A stretch of DNA of 64,000 bases, taken from Gryllotalpicola protaetiae (GTDB lineage: Bacteria > Actinomycetota > Actinomycetes > Actinomycetales > Microbacteriaceae). The number at the start of each line of letters is the position of its first letter. Positions within the stretch are counted from its first letter, which is position 1. Both the position numbers and the translations under genes were made by a program. A model generated the notes under the pieces. That model was given only the letters and a program-made list of their open reading frames with translations, was not told where the DNA came from and searched no databases. Shown here piece after piece: positions 1 to 7,841 of this stretch. The stretch is taken from the NCBI RefSeq assembly GCF_003627055.1, contig NZ_CP032624.1, positions 1,612,001 to 1,676,000 on the forward strand, given 5' to 3'.

Positions 1-2
1 AG

Positions 3-983
3 CCCAAGATCCTCGCCGCCACCGATGCGATCGTGCGCATCACGCTCTCCTGCGTGTGCGGGTCGGACCTGCACGCCTACCACGGCGGCGGCACACGGTC
101 CGGCATTGCCCGGATGGGCCACGAGTTCCTTGGAGTCGTCGAGGAGACCGGGGCGGATGTGCAGACGCTGAAGAAGGGCGACCTGGTGCTGGCCCCGTTC
201 GTGTGGGCCGACAACACCTGCGAGTTCTGCCGTGAGGGGCTGCACACCTCCTGCCGCCACGGTGGTTCCTGGGGCAATGGGGACGTCGGCGGCGGGCAGG
301 CCGAGGCCGTGCGCGTCCCGCAGGCCGACGGCACGCTCGTGAAGCTCCCGGTTCCCGCCGACTCGGAGCTGTTGCCGGACCTTCTCACCCTCTCGGATGT
401 GATGTGTACCGGCTACCACGCCGCGGTCAAGGGTCGTGTGAGCGCGGAGACGACGGTCACCGTGATCGGAGACGGCGCGGTCGGCCTGTCCGCGGTGCTG
501 TCGGCCAAACTGCTCGGCGCCCCACGGATCATCCTCATGGGGCGCCACCCGGCCCGCACGGATCTCGGTGTCGAGTTCGGCGCCACCGACGTCGTCGCCG
601 AGCGTGGTGAAGAGGGCGTCGCGAAGGTGCAGGATCTCACGAACGGTGACGGCACGCATGTGGTCATCGAGGCGGTCGGATTCCCCGCCGCCTACGACCA
701 GGCATTCGGGGCCGTCCGCGCCGGCGGCACCGTCTCGCGGGTCGGCGTGCCGCAGTACCAGGACGCGAACGTGGGCTTCGCGCGGATGTTCTTCCGCAAC
801 ATCACCCTCACCGGCGGCGTCGCGCCCGCCCGCGCGTACATCGAGCAGCTCATGCCCAAGATCCTCGACGGCACCATCCACCCGGGCCGGGTATTCGACC
901 GCACCGTAGCTCTGCCCGACATCGCGCAGGCATACCAGGCGATGAACGACCGCGAGGCCCTCAAGGTCCTCGTCCGCCCGTGA
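3..983 (+). CDS. Zinc-dependent alcohol dehydrogenase family protein (5' partial)
   Basis: Medium-chain dehydrogenase/reductase. The reading frame is open to the window edge and already matches the family there (DAIVRIT followed by CVCGSDLH), so the true start lies upstream; the GTG at 33 is internal. The catalytic-zinc Cys is in CVCGSD and the second ligand in the GHE motif. The structural lobe has three visible cysteines in CEFCREGLHTSC, as in many members of this subfamily. The Rossmann dinucleotide site is GDGAVG. The enzyme probably oxidises or reduces an alcohol/aldehyde with NAD(P); the substrate cannot be read from sequence. It is the first visible gene of a tight plus-strand run with an aldo/keto reductase, exporter, CMD protein and cupin. 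Confidence 0.9.
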   Translation, partial: PKILAATDAIVRITLSCVCGSDLHAYHGGGTRSGIARMGHEFLGVVEETGADVQTLKKGDLVLAPFVWADNTCEFCREGLHTSCRHGGSWGNGDVGGGQAEAVRVPQADGTLVKLPVPADSELLPDLLTLSDVMCTGYHAAVKGRVSAETTVTVIGDGAVGLSAVLSAKLLGAPRIILMGRHPARTDLGVEFGATDVVAERGEEGVAKVQDLTNGDGTHVVIEAVGFPAAYDQAFGAVRAGGTVSRVGVPQYQDANVGFARMFFRNITLTGGVAPARAYIEQLMPKILDGTIHPGRVFDRTVALPDIAQAYQAMNDREALKVLVRP

Positions 984-1015
984 CTCGAACACTTCAATCG
1001 AAAGGCAGCACCGCA

Positions 1016-1915
1016 ATGACCACCAACCAGATAACCGTGACGTTGAACAACGGCCTTGCGATCCCGGCCCTCGGCTTCGGCGTGTTCCAGGCCTCCCCGG
1101 AGGACACCGTCACCTCCGTGACGACCGCCCTGCAGGGCGGCTATCGGCTGATCGACACCGCCGCCTCCTACGGCAATGAGCGCGAGGTCGGCGTAGGCAT
1201 CCGGCGATCCGGCATCGACCGCTCCGAGATCGTCATCGAGTCGAAGCTGTGGATCAGCGACTACGCCGACGACAAGCCCGAAGTCGGGTTCGAGGCGAGC
1301 CTGCGCCGTCTCGGCGTGGACTACGTCGACCTGTATCTGCTGCACCAGCCCACCCCGGCCGATTTCGATGACACCATCGCCGCCTACCAGCTGCTCGAGC
1401 GCAAGCTCGCCGAGGGCAAGGTGCACGCCATCGGCGTCGCCAACTTCAGCCCCGACCACCTCACCCGGCTCCTCGACACGGTCGACACCGTCCCGGCGGT
1501 CAACCAGGTCGAAGTCCACCCGTACTTCACGAACGCCACCGTGCAGCACGCCGACACGACGCTCGGCATCCTCACCCAGGCGTGGTCGCCGATCGGCGGC
1601 ATCCACCGTTACCGGCCCTCCGATGGGGCCGGCGCCGGGAACGTGTTCGAGAACCCCGTCATCACGGGACTGGCGGCGAAGTACGGCAAGAGCCCGGCGC
1701 AGGTGATCCTGCGCTGGCACCTCGACGAAGGCCGCTCCGCGCTGCCGAAGTCGACGCACGCGAACCGCATCGCGGAGAACTTCGACGTCTTCGACTTCAC
1801 CCTGACCTCCGACGAGCTCGCCGCGATCGACGCTCTCGACACCGGCCTGCGCGGCGGCCCCGACCCGGAGCTGCTGAACACCCGTACCTTCCCCCGCGCC
1901 GTGGACAACAGCTGA
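1016..1915 (+). CDS. Aldo/keto reductase
   Basis: NADPH-dependent carbonyl reductase of 299 residues with a TIM-barrel fold. The catalytic tetrad is visible: Asp and Tyr in DTAASYGNE, Lys in ESKLW and His in LLHQP. The ATG at 1016 is chosen over an in-frame upstream GTG because AAAGG at 1001 gives a ribosome site and the family N-terminus (ITVTLNNGLAIPALGFG) follows at once. It starts 32 bases after the dehydrogenase and ends 5 bases before the MFS gene, so co-transcription is likely. Together the neighbours suggest reductive handling and export of a reactive carbonyl or drug; that role is inference. Confidence 0.92.
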   Translation: MTTNQITVTLNNGLAIPALGFGVFQASPEDTVTSVTTALQGGYRLIDTAASYGNEREVGVGIRRSGIDRSEIVIESKLWISDYADDKPEVGFEASLRRLGVDYVDLYLLHQPTPADFDDTIAAYQLLERKLAEGKVHAIGVANFSPDHLTRLLDTVDTVPAVNQVEVHPYFTNATVQHADTTLGILTQAWSPIGGIHRYRPSDGAGAGNVFENPVITGLAAKYGKSPAQVILRWHLDEGRSALPKSTHANRIAENFDVFDFTLTSDELAAIDALDTGLRGGPDPELLNTRTFPRAVDNS

Positions 1916-1920
1916 GAGCG

Positions 1921-3318
1921 ATGACCGAAACCACCTCCCTCCCGCTCGCGGCGTCACCGGGCGCGTCCCGGGCGCCCCGAGCCGGGCATCCTGGTGCGGC
2001 GCTCGGGGTCGCCATGCTCGGCTTCTTCGTCGTCGCCCTGGACTCCCAGGTCGTCAACGTCGCCCTGCCGTCGATCCGGCATGACCTCGGCGGTGGCTTG
2101 TCCGGGCTGCAGTGGATCGTCACTGGGTACACGCTGATGTTCTCCGCCCTGATCCTGTTCGCCGGCACTCTCTCCGAACGCGTCGGCGCCAAGCGCGCCT
2201 ATGGGGCCGGGATGATCCTGTTCGTTCTGGCCTCCGCCGCCTGCGGACTCGCTCCGAACCTCCCGGTCCTCATCGGCGCCCGTTTCGTGCAGGGCCTCGG
2301 CGCGGCGCTGATCACCCCGACCGCGCTCGCCCTCATCCGCGAGGCATACCAGGACGCCCGTAAACGGGCACGGGCGATCGCTTACTGGGCGATGGGCGGC
2401 TCCATCGCCGCCGCGGCCGGGCCGATCGTCGGCGGCGCGCTCACCCAGGTCGACTGGCGGATCATCTTCTACCTGAACCTGCCGGTCGGCATCATCGCCC
2501 TCCTCATCCTGTTCCGTGTCGGCACCTCACCGCGGCGCGAGCATCCCTTCGACTGGACAGGGCAGATCGCTGCAGTCGCGGGGCTCGCCGCGCTCACCTA
2601 CGCGATCATCGAAGGCGGCAGCCACGGCTATGGGCAGCCGCTGATCCTCACCGGCTTCGCCGTGTTCGTCATCGCCGTGATCGTTTTCCTCACCGCGCAG
2701 CAGCGCGGCATGCATCCCATGGTCCCGCTCGACCTGTTCCGCTCCCGGCGCGTGATCGTCGCGCTGGCCGCCGCGTTCATCGGCATGGTCGGCTTCTACG
2801 GCGTCGTGTTCATCCAAAGCTTGTATTTCCAGCAGCTGCGTGGCGCCTCCCCGCTGACATCCGGCCTGCTGTTTCTACCGATGACCGCCTGCGTGGCCGC
2901 GCTGAGTCCCATTGTTCCTCGCGTGGCGGCCCGGTTCGGGCTGCGAGTCCCGATCGTCGGCGGCCAGGCGCTCATGGTCGCGGGGCTCGTCGCCCTCGCC
3001 TGCATCCCAGTCAGCGCCCCCACATGGGTTGTCGCTGTGCTGATGGTTCCGGTCGGGGTCGGCGGGTCCTTCACCGTCCCACCTCTGACCAGCCTTCTGA
3101 TCGACAGCATCCCGGCCAGTCGCACCGGCACCGCCAGCGGCGTGCTCAACATGTTCCGTCAGATGGGCGGCTCCCTCGGTGTGGCCGCCGTCGGCGCCGT
3201 CATCGCCGTCCAGACGAGTTTCATGACCGGGCTGCGCATCAGCCTCATCGCCATCGCCGTTCTCGTCGCCATCACCACCATCGCGAGCCTGACGCTGCGG
3301 CACGTCCCGCACGAATAA
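1921..3318 (+). CDS. MFS drug exporter, DHA2 (EmrB/QacA) type
   Basis: Proton-coupled multidrug exporter of 465 residues. The first helix carries the DHA2 signature LDSQVVNVALPSI, and there are about 14 hydrophobic segments. Start is the ATG at 1921, five bases after the preceding stop; the frame runs open far upstream but that part is antisense-like arginine-rich text. It sits between two oxidoreductases and a CMD protein in one direction, so it is probably expressed with them. Substrate unknown. Confidence 0.92.
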   Translation: MTETTSLPLAASPGASRAPRAGHPGAALGVAMLGFFVVALDSQVVNVALPSIRHDLGGGLSGLQWIVTGYTLMFSALILFAGTLSERVGAKRAYGAGMILFVLASAACGLAPNLPVLIGARFVQGLGAALITPTALALIREAYQDARKRARAIAYWAMGGSIAAAAGPIVGGALTQVDWRIIFYLNLPVGIIALLILFRVGTSPRREHPFDWTGQIAAVAGLAALTYAIIEGGSHGYGQPLILTGFAVFVIAVIVFLTAQQRGMHPMVPLDLFRSRRVIVALAAAFIGMVGFYGVVFIQSLYFQQLRGASPLTSGLLFLPMTACVAALSPIVPRVAARFGLRVPIVGGQALMVAGLVALACIPVSAPTWVVAVLMVPVGVGGSFTVPPLTSLLIDSIPASRTGTASGVLNMFRQMGGSLGVAAVGAVIAVQTSFMTGLRISLIAIAVLVAITTIASLTLRHVPHE

Positions 3319-3345
3319 CCGACCTCCATCCGCAGAAAGACGACC

Positions 3346-3699
3346 ATGATCGACATGCCTCAGCCCAGCCGCGCCCAACAGCTCGTGGGCGACTTCGCTC
3401 CCAAGCTTGCCGAGCTCACCGACGAAGTCCTCTTCGGCGACGTATGGGAGCGTCCCGCACTCAGCCGCCGCGACCGCAGCCTCGTCACCGTCGCAAGCCT
3501 CGTCACCTCCTCCAGCACCGAGCAGCTCGTCAGCCATCTGCGCCTGGCGAAGCAGAACGGGCTGACCGAGGATGAGCTGAAGGAAGCGATCATCCACCTC
3601 GCCTTCTACGCCGGGTGGCCGAAAGCGATGTCCGCGATCCTCGTCGCCAAGCAGGTCTTCGGCGACATCGAGAACGCGACCGACGGGGAGAAGCCGTGA
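3346..3699 (+). CDS. Carboxymuconolactone decarboxylase (CMD) family protein
   Basis: Small all-helical protein of 117 residues. The run ERPALSRRDRSLVTVASLV followed by a Thr/Glu-containing helix and a HLAFYAGWPKAMSA segment is typical of the CMD family. There is no CxxC, so it is not of the AhpD peroxidase type; this resembles the gamma-carboxymuconolactone decarboxylase-like proteins found with cupins. Its start is 27 bases after the exporter stop and its end overlaps the cupin start by 4 bases (GTGA), implying translational coupling. Exact reaction unknown. Confidence 0.88.
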   Translation: MIDMPQPSRAQQLVGDFAPKLAELTDEVLFGDVWERPALSRRDRSLVTVASLVTSSSTEQLVSHLRLAKQNGLTEDELKEAIIHLAFYAGWPKAMSAILVAKQVFGDIENATDGEKP

Positions 3700-4106
3700 A
3701 ACTCGTCCCGAAGTCACCGACCTCCAAGGGTCCGGCCTCGAACTTCACCGGGGACGTCTGGGTCGACGCGATCGCCGCGCCGCAGGGCAGCGACCAGCGG
3801 ATGAGCGTAAGCCGCGTTCGCTTCGCGCCCGGTGCTCATACCGCCTGGCACTCCCACGCGCTCGGGCAGACGCTGCACATCACCGAAGGCGTCGCACTGA
3901 TCGGCACCCGCGACGGCACCACCATCGAAGCCCATCCCGGCGACACGATCTTCACCCCGTCAGGCGAAGAGCACTGGCACGGCGCGACCCCAGACGACTT
4001 CATGGAACACCTCGCGATGCTCGACAACGCCGACGACCGCGCGGACACAACCACCTGGCTGGAGCACCTCGCACCCGGCGAATACCGTCGCCCCGACACG
4101 ACGTAG
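3696..4106 (+). CDS. Cupin domain protein
   Basis: Single-domain cupin of 136 residues. The metal-site pattern is visible: HTAWHSH with a downstream Glu/His in the first motif and GDTIFTPSGEEHWHG in the second. GTG at 3696 overlaps the CMD stop. Paired CMD and cupin genes are common in actinobacteria and a few such pairs act on lactones or reactive oxygen, but no substrate can be assigned. Last gene of the operon; no hairpin terminator is evident after it. Confidence 0.88.
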   Translation: MKLVPKSPTSKGPASNFTGDVWVDAIAAPQGSDQRMSVSRVRFAPGAHTAWHSHALGQTLHITEGVALIGTRDGTTIEAHPGDTIFTPSGEEHWHGATPDDFMEHLAMLDNADDRADTTTWLEHLAPGEYRRPDTT

Positions 4107-4369
4107 AAGAGCCGCGGTCGTCGCATCCGTGCCGCGTGCGCAACCATCACTCCTCACCAGCCGCACCCGCTGTGGCGTCGAGATCACCTCTGAGCACACT
4201 TGCGCCAACCCGCTCTCCGGCTTTGACGCGTGCCGCGACGCCTTCGAGGCGGTGCACGACGAGTCGGTTGAGCTGGATGGAGGTGAGCCGGCTGCGGCGG
4301 GCGCGGGCTGCGGCGAAGAATGGGCTGCCGGATCTTGACCAGCCGGGAACTCTCGATCGGTGAGCGTGA
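4107..4369. other. Intergenic gap between convergent operons
   Basis: 263 bases between the cupin and the flavin reductase, which converge. A plus frame from GTG 4129 to 4338 would encode 69 residues with four Cys and an acidic C-terminus and has fairly high third-position GC, but it has no ribosome site and no recognisable family. The minus frame has poor third-position GC. I see no clear terminator. Confidence 0.4.
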
Positions 4370-5743
4370 TCAGGAGCGCGTGGCGGCGGACCACGCCTGA
4401 GTCGCGGCCTGCACCGCGTCCCACGGGGACCCGAGGGGCGGCGTGTACGAGAGATCGAGCTCGGAGATCTGCTCGATGGTGAGGCCGGCGTAGAGAGCGG
4501 TGGCGAAAGTGTCCACGCGTTTGGCGACTTCGGTGCCGAGGGTTCCGACGAGCTGCGCGCCGAGGAGTCTTCCGTCTCGGTTGTCGCCGGTGATCTGGAA
4601 GCTGATCGGGTGGGAGCCGGGGTAGTAGCGCTTGTGGTCGTCGGCGGTGGCCCCGACGGTGAGCGGCTGGTACCCCGCGGCGGCTGCGTCATGGTCGCGA
4701 AGTCCGGTGCGGGCGGCGACGATGTCGAAGACCTTCACGACCTGGGTCCCCACGGACCCGGCGAAGCGGGCGTTGCCGCCGAGGGCGTTCTCGCCGGCGA
4801 CGCGGCCCTGTTTGTGCGCCGTGGTGCCGAGCGGCAGATAGGTGGGGCCGAGGAGGCGGTGGTGGGTGACAGTGCCGTCGCCTGCGGAGTAGACGTGCGG
4901 AAGGCCGGTGCGCATGTGCTCGTCGACGACGACCGCGCCGCCTGCGCCGAGGGTCGCGCCCGCGTGCTCGAGGAGCTCGGTGTTGGGGCGCACGCCGACG
5001 ACGACGAGGACGAGGTCGGCGAGGCGTGCGAAGCGGCCGTCTTCGCGGACGCCCCGCACGACGAGGCCGTCGCTCGTCTTCTCGATCCCCGTGACCGTTG
5101 TCCTGGTGATCACCTCGACATCGTGCGTGTCGAGTTCGGCGTGGACGATGGCGCCGAGTTCGGGGTCGAGGGTGGAGAGGACTTCGGGGCCGCGCTGCAG
5201 TTGGGTGACTTTGATGCCGCGGACGGTGAAGGCCTCGGCCATCTCGAGGCCGACGTAACCGGCGCCGACGATGACCGCGGTCTTCGGGTCGCGTTCGTCG
5301 AGGCGTGTATCGAGGGCGAAGGTGTCACCCATGGAGTGGATGACGTGCACGCCGTCGTCCGCGGTGAGCTGGTCGAGGCCTGTGATGCCGGCGTGGGAGG
5401 GCAGGGCGCCGGTGCCGACAACGAGCTCGTCGTAGCCAAGCTGCTCGATGATCCCGTCGGGGCCGCGGACCTCGAGTCTCTGACCGGCCACGTCGATGCC
5501 GGTCGCCCAGGTGTCGAGGCGCAGGTTCATGCCGGTGGCCTCGAGGTCGGCGGCGGTGCGGTGGGCGAGGGACTGCCATGGCTGGACTTCGCCGGAGAAG
5601 TAGTAGGGGATGCCGCAGATGGAGTAGTTGGGATAGCGGTCGGCGACGACGACAGTGACATCGACCGTGGGGTCGAGTTCGCGGGCGCGCAGCGCGGCCG
5701 AGATGCCGGCGTCACTACCGCCGATGGCGATCAGATGGGTCAT
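4370..5743 (-). CDS. FAD-dependent pyridine nucleotide-disulfide oxidoreductase (CoA-disulfide reductase-like)
   Basis: Flavoprotein of 457 residues. It has an N-terminal FAD site (AIGGSDAGISAALRA), a single redox Cys in YSICGIPYY as in CoA-disulfide reductases and NADH oxidases, an internal NAD(P) site (VIVGAGYVGLEMAEAF) and a second FAD motif ending VYSAGDG. There is no fused rhodanese domain. Its start overlaps the aquaporin stop by 4 bases (ATGA), so the two are translationally coupled. Inside an arsenic locus it may keep a thiol pool reduced or act on a thiol-arsenic adduct; that role is inference. Confidence 0.88.
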   Translation of the reverse strand: MTHLIAIGGSDAGISAALRARELDPTVDVTVVVADRYPNYSICGIPYYFSGEVQPWQSLAHRTAADLEATGMNLRLDTWATGIDVAGQRLEVRGPDGIIEQLGYDELVVGTGALPSHAGITGLDQLTADDGVHVIHSMGDTFALDTRLDERDPKTAVIVGAGYVGLEMAEAFTVRGIKVTQLQRGPEVLSTLDPELGAIVHAELDTHDVEVITRTTVTGIEKTSDGLVVRGVREDGRFARLADLVLVVVGVRPNTELLEHAGATLGAGGAVVVDEHMRTGLPHVYSAGDGTVTHHRLLGPTYLPLGTTAHKQGRVAGENALGGNARFAGSVGTQVVKVFDIVAARTGLRDHDAAAAGYQPLTVGATADDHKRYYPGSHPISFQITGDNRDGRLLGAQLVGTLGTEVAKRVDTFATALYAGLTIEQISELDLSYTPPLGSPWDAVQAATQAWSAATRS

Positions 5744-6453
5744 GAGAGGGTCCTTTCGGGGACGATGGCGTCGGCGGCGCGCAGGCGCGGAGCCGGGACG
5801 AGGATGACGAGGAGCCCGAGGCCCGCGGCGGCGCCGACGAGCTGGGCGACGAGGAAGCCGGGCGCGGAGGCCGGGGCGATCCCGGCGAAGGTGTCCGTGA
5901 ACATCCGTCCGAGGGTGACGGCGGGGTTCGCGAACGAGGTGCTGCTGGTGAACCAGTAGGCGGCGCCGATGTAGGCGCCGATCGCGGCCGGTGCCGCAGC
6001 GGTCTGCCCGGTGCGCGCCAGCAGGAAGATCAGGAGGATGAGGATCGCGGTGGCGACGACCTCGCCGATCAGGTGGCCGGCGGTGGAGCGGTGCTTGGTG
6101 GACAGCGCGTAGCCGGTGCCGAACATGGCGTTGGCGAGCCCGGCGCCGCCGATGCCGCCGGTGATCTGGGCGGCGAGGTAGACCAGTGTCTCCCGCCAGG
6201 ATCGGCCGCCGAGGAGCGCGTCGGAGAGGGTGACCACGGGGTTGAAGTGGGCGCCGGAGATCGGGCCGAGCATCAGGATCAGCACCGCGAGGCCGAGCGC
6301 AGTGGCGATCGAGTTCTCCATCAGCTCGAGCCCGACGTCGTGCGGAGACAGCTGCTGGGCCGCGATGCCGGAGCCTGCGACGATCGCGACGAGCAGCCCT
6401 GTGCCGAGGAACTCGGCGGTCGCGCGGCGCCAGAGGGCGGGATGGGAGGTCAC
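5740..6453 (-). CDS. MIP family aquaglyceroporin, candidate arsenite channel (AqpS-like)
   Basis: Membrane channel of 237 residues with six helices and the two half-helix signatures: HFNPV, where Ala of the usual NPA is Val, and SFANPAVTLGR. GTG at 6453 is preferred because the hydrophobic channel start (ALWRRATAEFLGTGLL) follows; the open frame upstream runs into the divergent regulator. Aquaglyceroporins in ars operons (AqpS of Sinorhizobium) let As(III) leave down its gradient after ArsC reduces arsenate. Here it faces an ArsR-ArsC fusion across 46 bases, which fits that job. Confidence 0.87.
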   Translation of the reverse strand: MTSHPALWRRATAEFLGTGLLVAIVAGSGIAAQQLSPHDVGLELMENSIATALGLAVLILMLGPISGAHFNPVVTLSDALLGGRSWRETLVYLAAQITGGIGGAGLANAMFGTGYALSTKHRSTAGHLIGEVVATAILILLIFLLARTGQTAAAPAAIGAYIGAAYWFTSSTSFANPAVTLGRMFTDTFAGIAPASAPGFLVAQLVGAAAGLGLLVILVPAPRLRAADAIVPERTLS

Positions 6454-6485
6454 GGCGAACAGCTTGACGAAAACCGATCGCTCAG

Positions 6486-6495
6486 TCAAGCTTGA
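6486..6495. promoter_or_regulatory. Candidate ArsR operator between aquaporin and arsR-arsC
   Basis: Perfect 10-base palindrome TCAAGCTTGA in the 46-base divergent gap, only five bases before the ATG of the ArsR-ArsC fusion. Position and symmetry suit a repressor site controlling both directions. It is a short dyad, so assignment is inference. Confidence 0.4.
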
Positions 6496-6499
6496 GTCG

Positions 6500-7171
6500 A
6501 TGAATGTTGAGCGAACTGAGGTGGAGAGGCGTGCCGCCGTGCATGCGGCGCTTGGCGATCCGGCGCGCTTGCGGATCGTCGACGCGCTTTCGCTCGGGGA
6601 CCGCTCCCCGGTGGAGCTGCAGGCCGAGCTCGGCATGCCCTCGAATCTCATGGCCCACCACCTGAAGACGCTGGAAGGAGCCGGGCTGATCAGCCGGCAC
6701 CGCTCGGAGGCCGACCGGCGCCGCAGCTACCTCACCCTGGAACGCGCCGGCCTTGTAGGGCTCCTGCCGGGCGCGCTGCTCACGGCGCCACGGGTGGTGT
6801 TCGTGTGCACCGCCAACACCGCCCGCTCACACCTCGCGGCGGCGCTGTGGCGCACGAGGAGCGCGATCCCGTCGACCTCGGCCGGCACCCACCCGGGCGA
6901 GAAGATCGCCCGCGGCGCGCTGGATGCCGCCCACCGGCACGGGCTGGAGCTGCCGGAGGTCGCGCCGCAGGCGCTTGCCGAGGTGGCGCAGCCGGGCGAT
7001 CTCGTGATCACGGTGTGCGACCTCGCGCACGAAGAACTCGCCGAGCCTCACGCGCTGCATCTGTCGATCCCGGACCCGGTTGCACTCGGCACCCGGAAGG
7101 CGTTCGACGATGCGTTCGAGCTGCTGGCCGAACGTGTCGAGGATCTGGCGCCGCGGATCGCCGCGGCCTGA
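6500..7171 (+). CDS. ArsR-type HTH regulator fused to LMW-phosphatase-type arsenate reductase
   Basis: Two-domain protein of 223 residues. Residues 8-90 are an ArsR winged helix (ALGDPARLRIVDAL, recognition helix SNLMAHHLKTLEGAGLI). Residues 97-223 are a low-molecular-weight phosphatase/ArsC domain with P-loop Cys103 to Arg109 (CTANTARS) and a later Cys in VITVCDLAHEE. The regulator domain contains no Cys, so the usual CxC arsenite site is missing; effector sensing may depend on the fused domain. The second resolving Cys of thioredoxin-type ArsC is also absent. ATG at 6500 sits beside a palindrome. Followed after 21 bases by a second ArsC. Confidence 0.88.
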   Translation: MNVERTEVERRAAVHAALGDPARLRIVDALSLGDRSPVELQAELGMPSNLMAHHLKTLEGAGLISRHRSEADRRRSYLTLERAGLVGLLPGALLTAPRVVFVCTANTARSHLAAALWRTRSAIPSTSAGTHPGEKIARGALDAAHRHGLELPEVAPQALAEVAQPGDLVITVCDLAHEELAEPHALHLSIPDPVALGTRKAFDDAFELLAERVEDLAPRIAAA

Positions 7172-7192
7172 GAGGAAGAGGTGAGGACGACG

Positions 7193-7837
7193 ATGTCCCA
7201 CGCGAACGTCACGCTCGACCAGGAGCTCGCGCTGCGCAACTGCGCCGAACGACTGGCTGCCGAGTTCGAGGGAGTCTTCGGGAAGGAGACCATCGACCGG
7301 TTCCTGCACGAGTCCCACCGGCAGCTGGCCGAGCATGCCACGGTCGCGACGTTCCTGCCGGTGCTCGCGGAGCGGTTCTCCCGCCAGCGGCTGCACGCGC
7401 TGGCCCGGGTGGAGGGCCCGCAGGCGGATGGGAAGCCGACGGTGCTGTTCCTGTGCGTGCACAACGCCGGCCGCTCGCAGATGGCGCTCGGGTTCTTCCA
7501 GCGCTACGCCGGGCAGGCCGCGATCGGCTGGTCCGGCGGTTCCGAGCCCGGCGACCGGGTGAACCCGGCCGCGGTCGCGGCGATGGCCGAGCGGGGCATC
7601 GACATCGCCGCCGAGTTCCCGAAGCCGTGGACGGACGAGATCGTGCGAGCCGCTGACGTCGTGATCACCATGGGATGCGGGGATGCCTGCCCGGTCTTCC
7701 CCGGCAAGCGCTACGAGGAGTGGGAACTCGACGACCCCGCCGGACTCGACGTCGCTCACGTGCGCCCGATCCGTGACGCGATCGAGCAGCGCGTGCTACA
7801 CCTGCTGGGCGAGTTGAACATGGCCGCAGCCGGCTGA
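7193..7837 (+). CDS. arsC: Arsenate reductase ArsC with N-terminal helical domain
   Basis: Protein of 214 residues. Residues 1-75 form a helical-bundle extension seen in actinobacterial ArsC proteins; the phosphatase-like domain follows with P-loop Cys88 to Arg94 (CVHNAGRS) and a Cys pair at 162 and 166 (MGCGDACP). It reduces arsenate to arsenite in the cytoplasm using a thiol relay; in actinobacteria the partner may be mycothiol or thioredoxin. ATG 7193 is chosen because AGGTGAGG lies 6 bases upstream; GTG at 7181 is the alternative. Directly downstream of the ArsR-ArsC fusion and probably co-transcribed. Confidence 0.92.
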   Translation: MSHANVTLDQELALRNCAERLAAEFEGVFGKETIDRFLHESHRQLAEHATVATFLPVLAERFSRQRLHALARVEGPQADGKPTVLFLCVHNAGRSQMALGFFQRYAGQAAIGWSGGSEPGDRVNPAAVAAMAERGIDIAAEFPKPWTDEIVRAADVVITMGCGDACPVFPGKRYEEWELDDPAGLDVAHVRPIRDAIEQRVLHLLGELNMAAAG

Positions 7838-7841
7838 CCCA

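Noticed and set aside
692-1957. A 421-codon minus-strand frame
   Set aside because: Antisense to the alcohol dehydrogenase and aldo/keto reductase; no ribosome site or recognisable domain.
4129-4338. A 69-codon Cys-containing plus frame after the cupin
   Set aside because: Third-position GC is moderate but there is no ribosome site or homology to support a gene.
4610-5959. A 449-codon plus-strand frame
   Set aside because: Antisense to the flavin reductase and aquaporin, which have clear cofactor and channel motifs.
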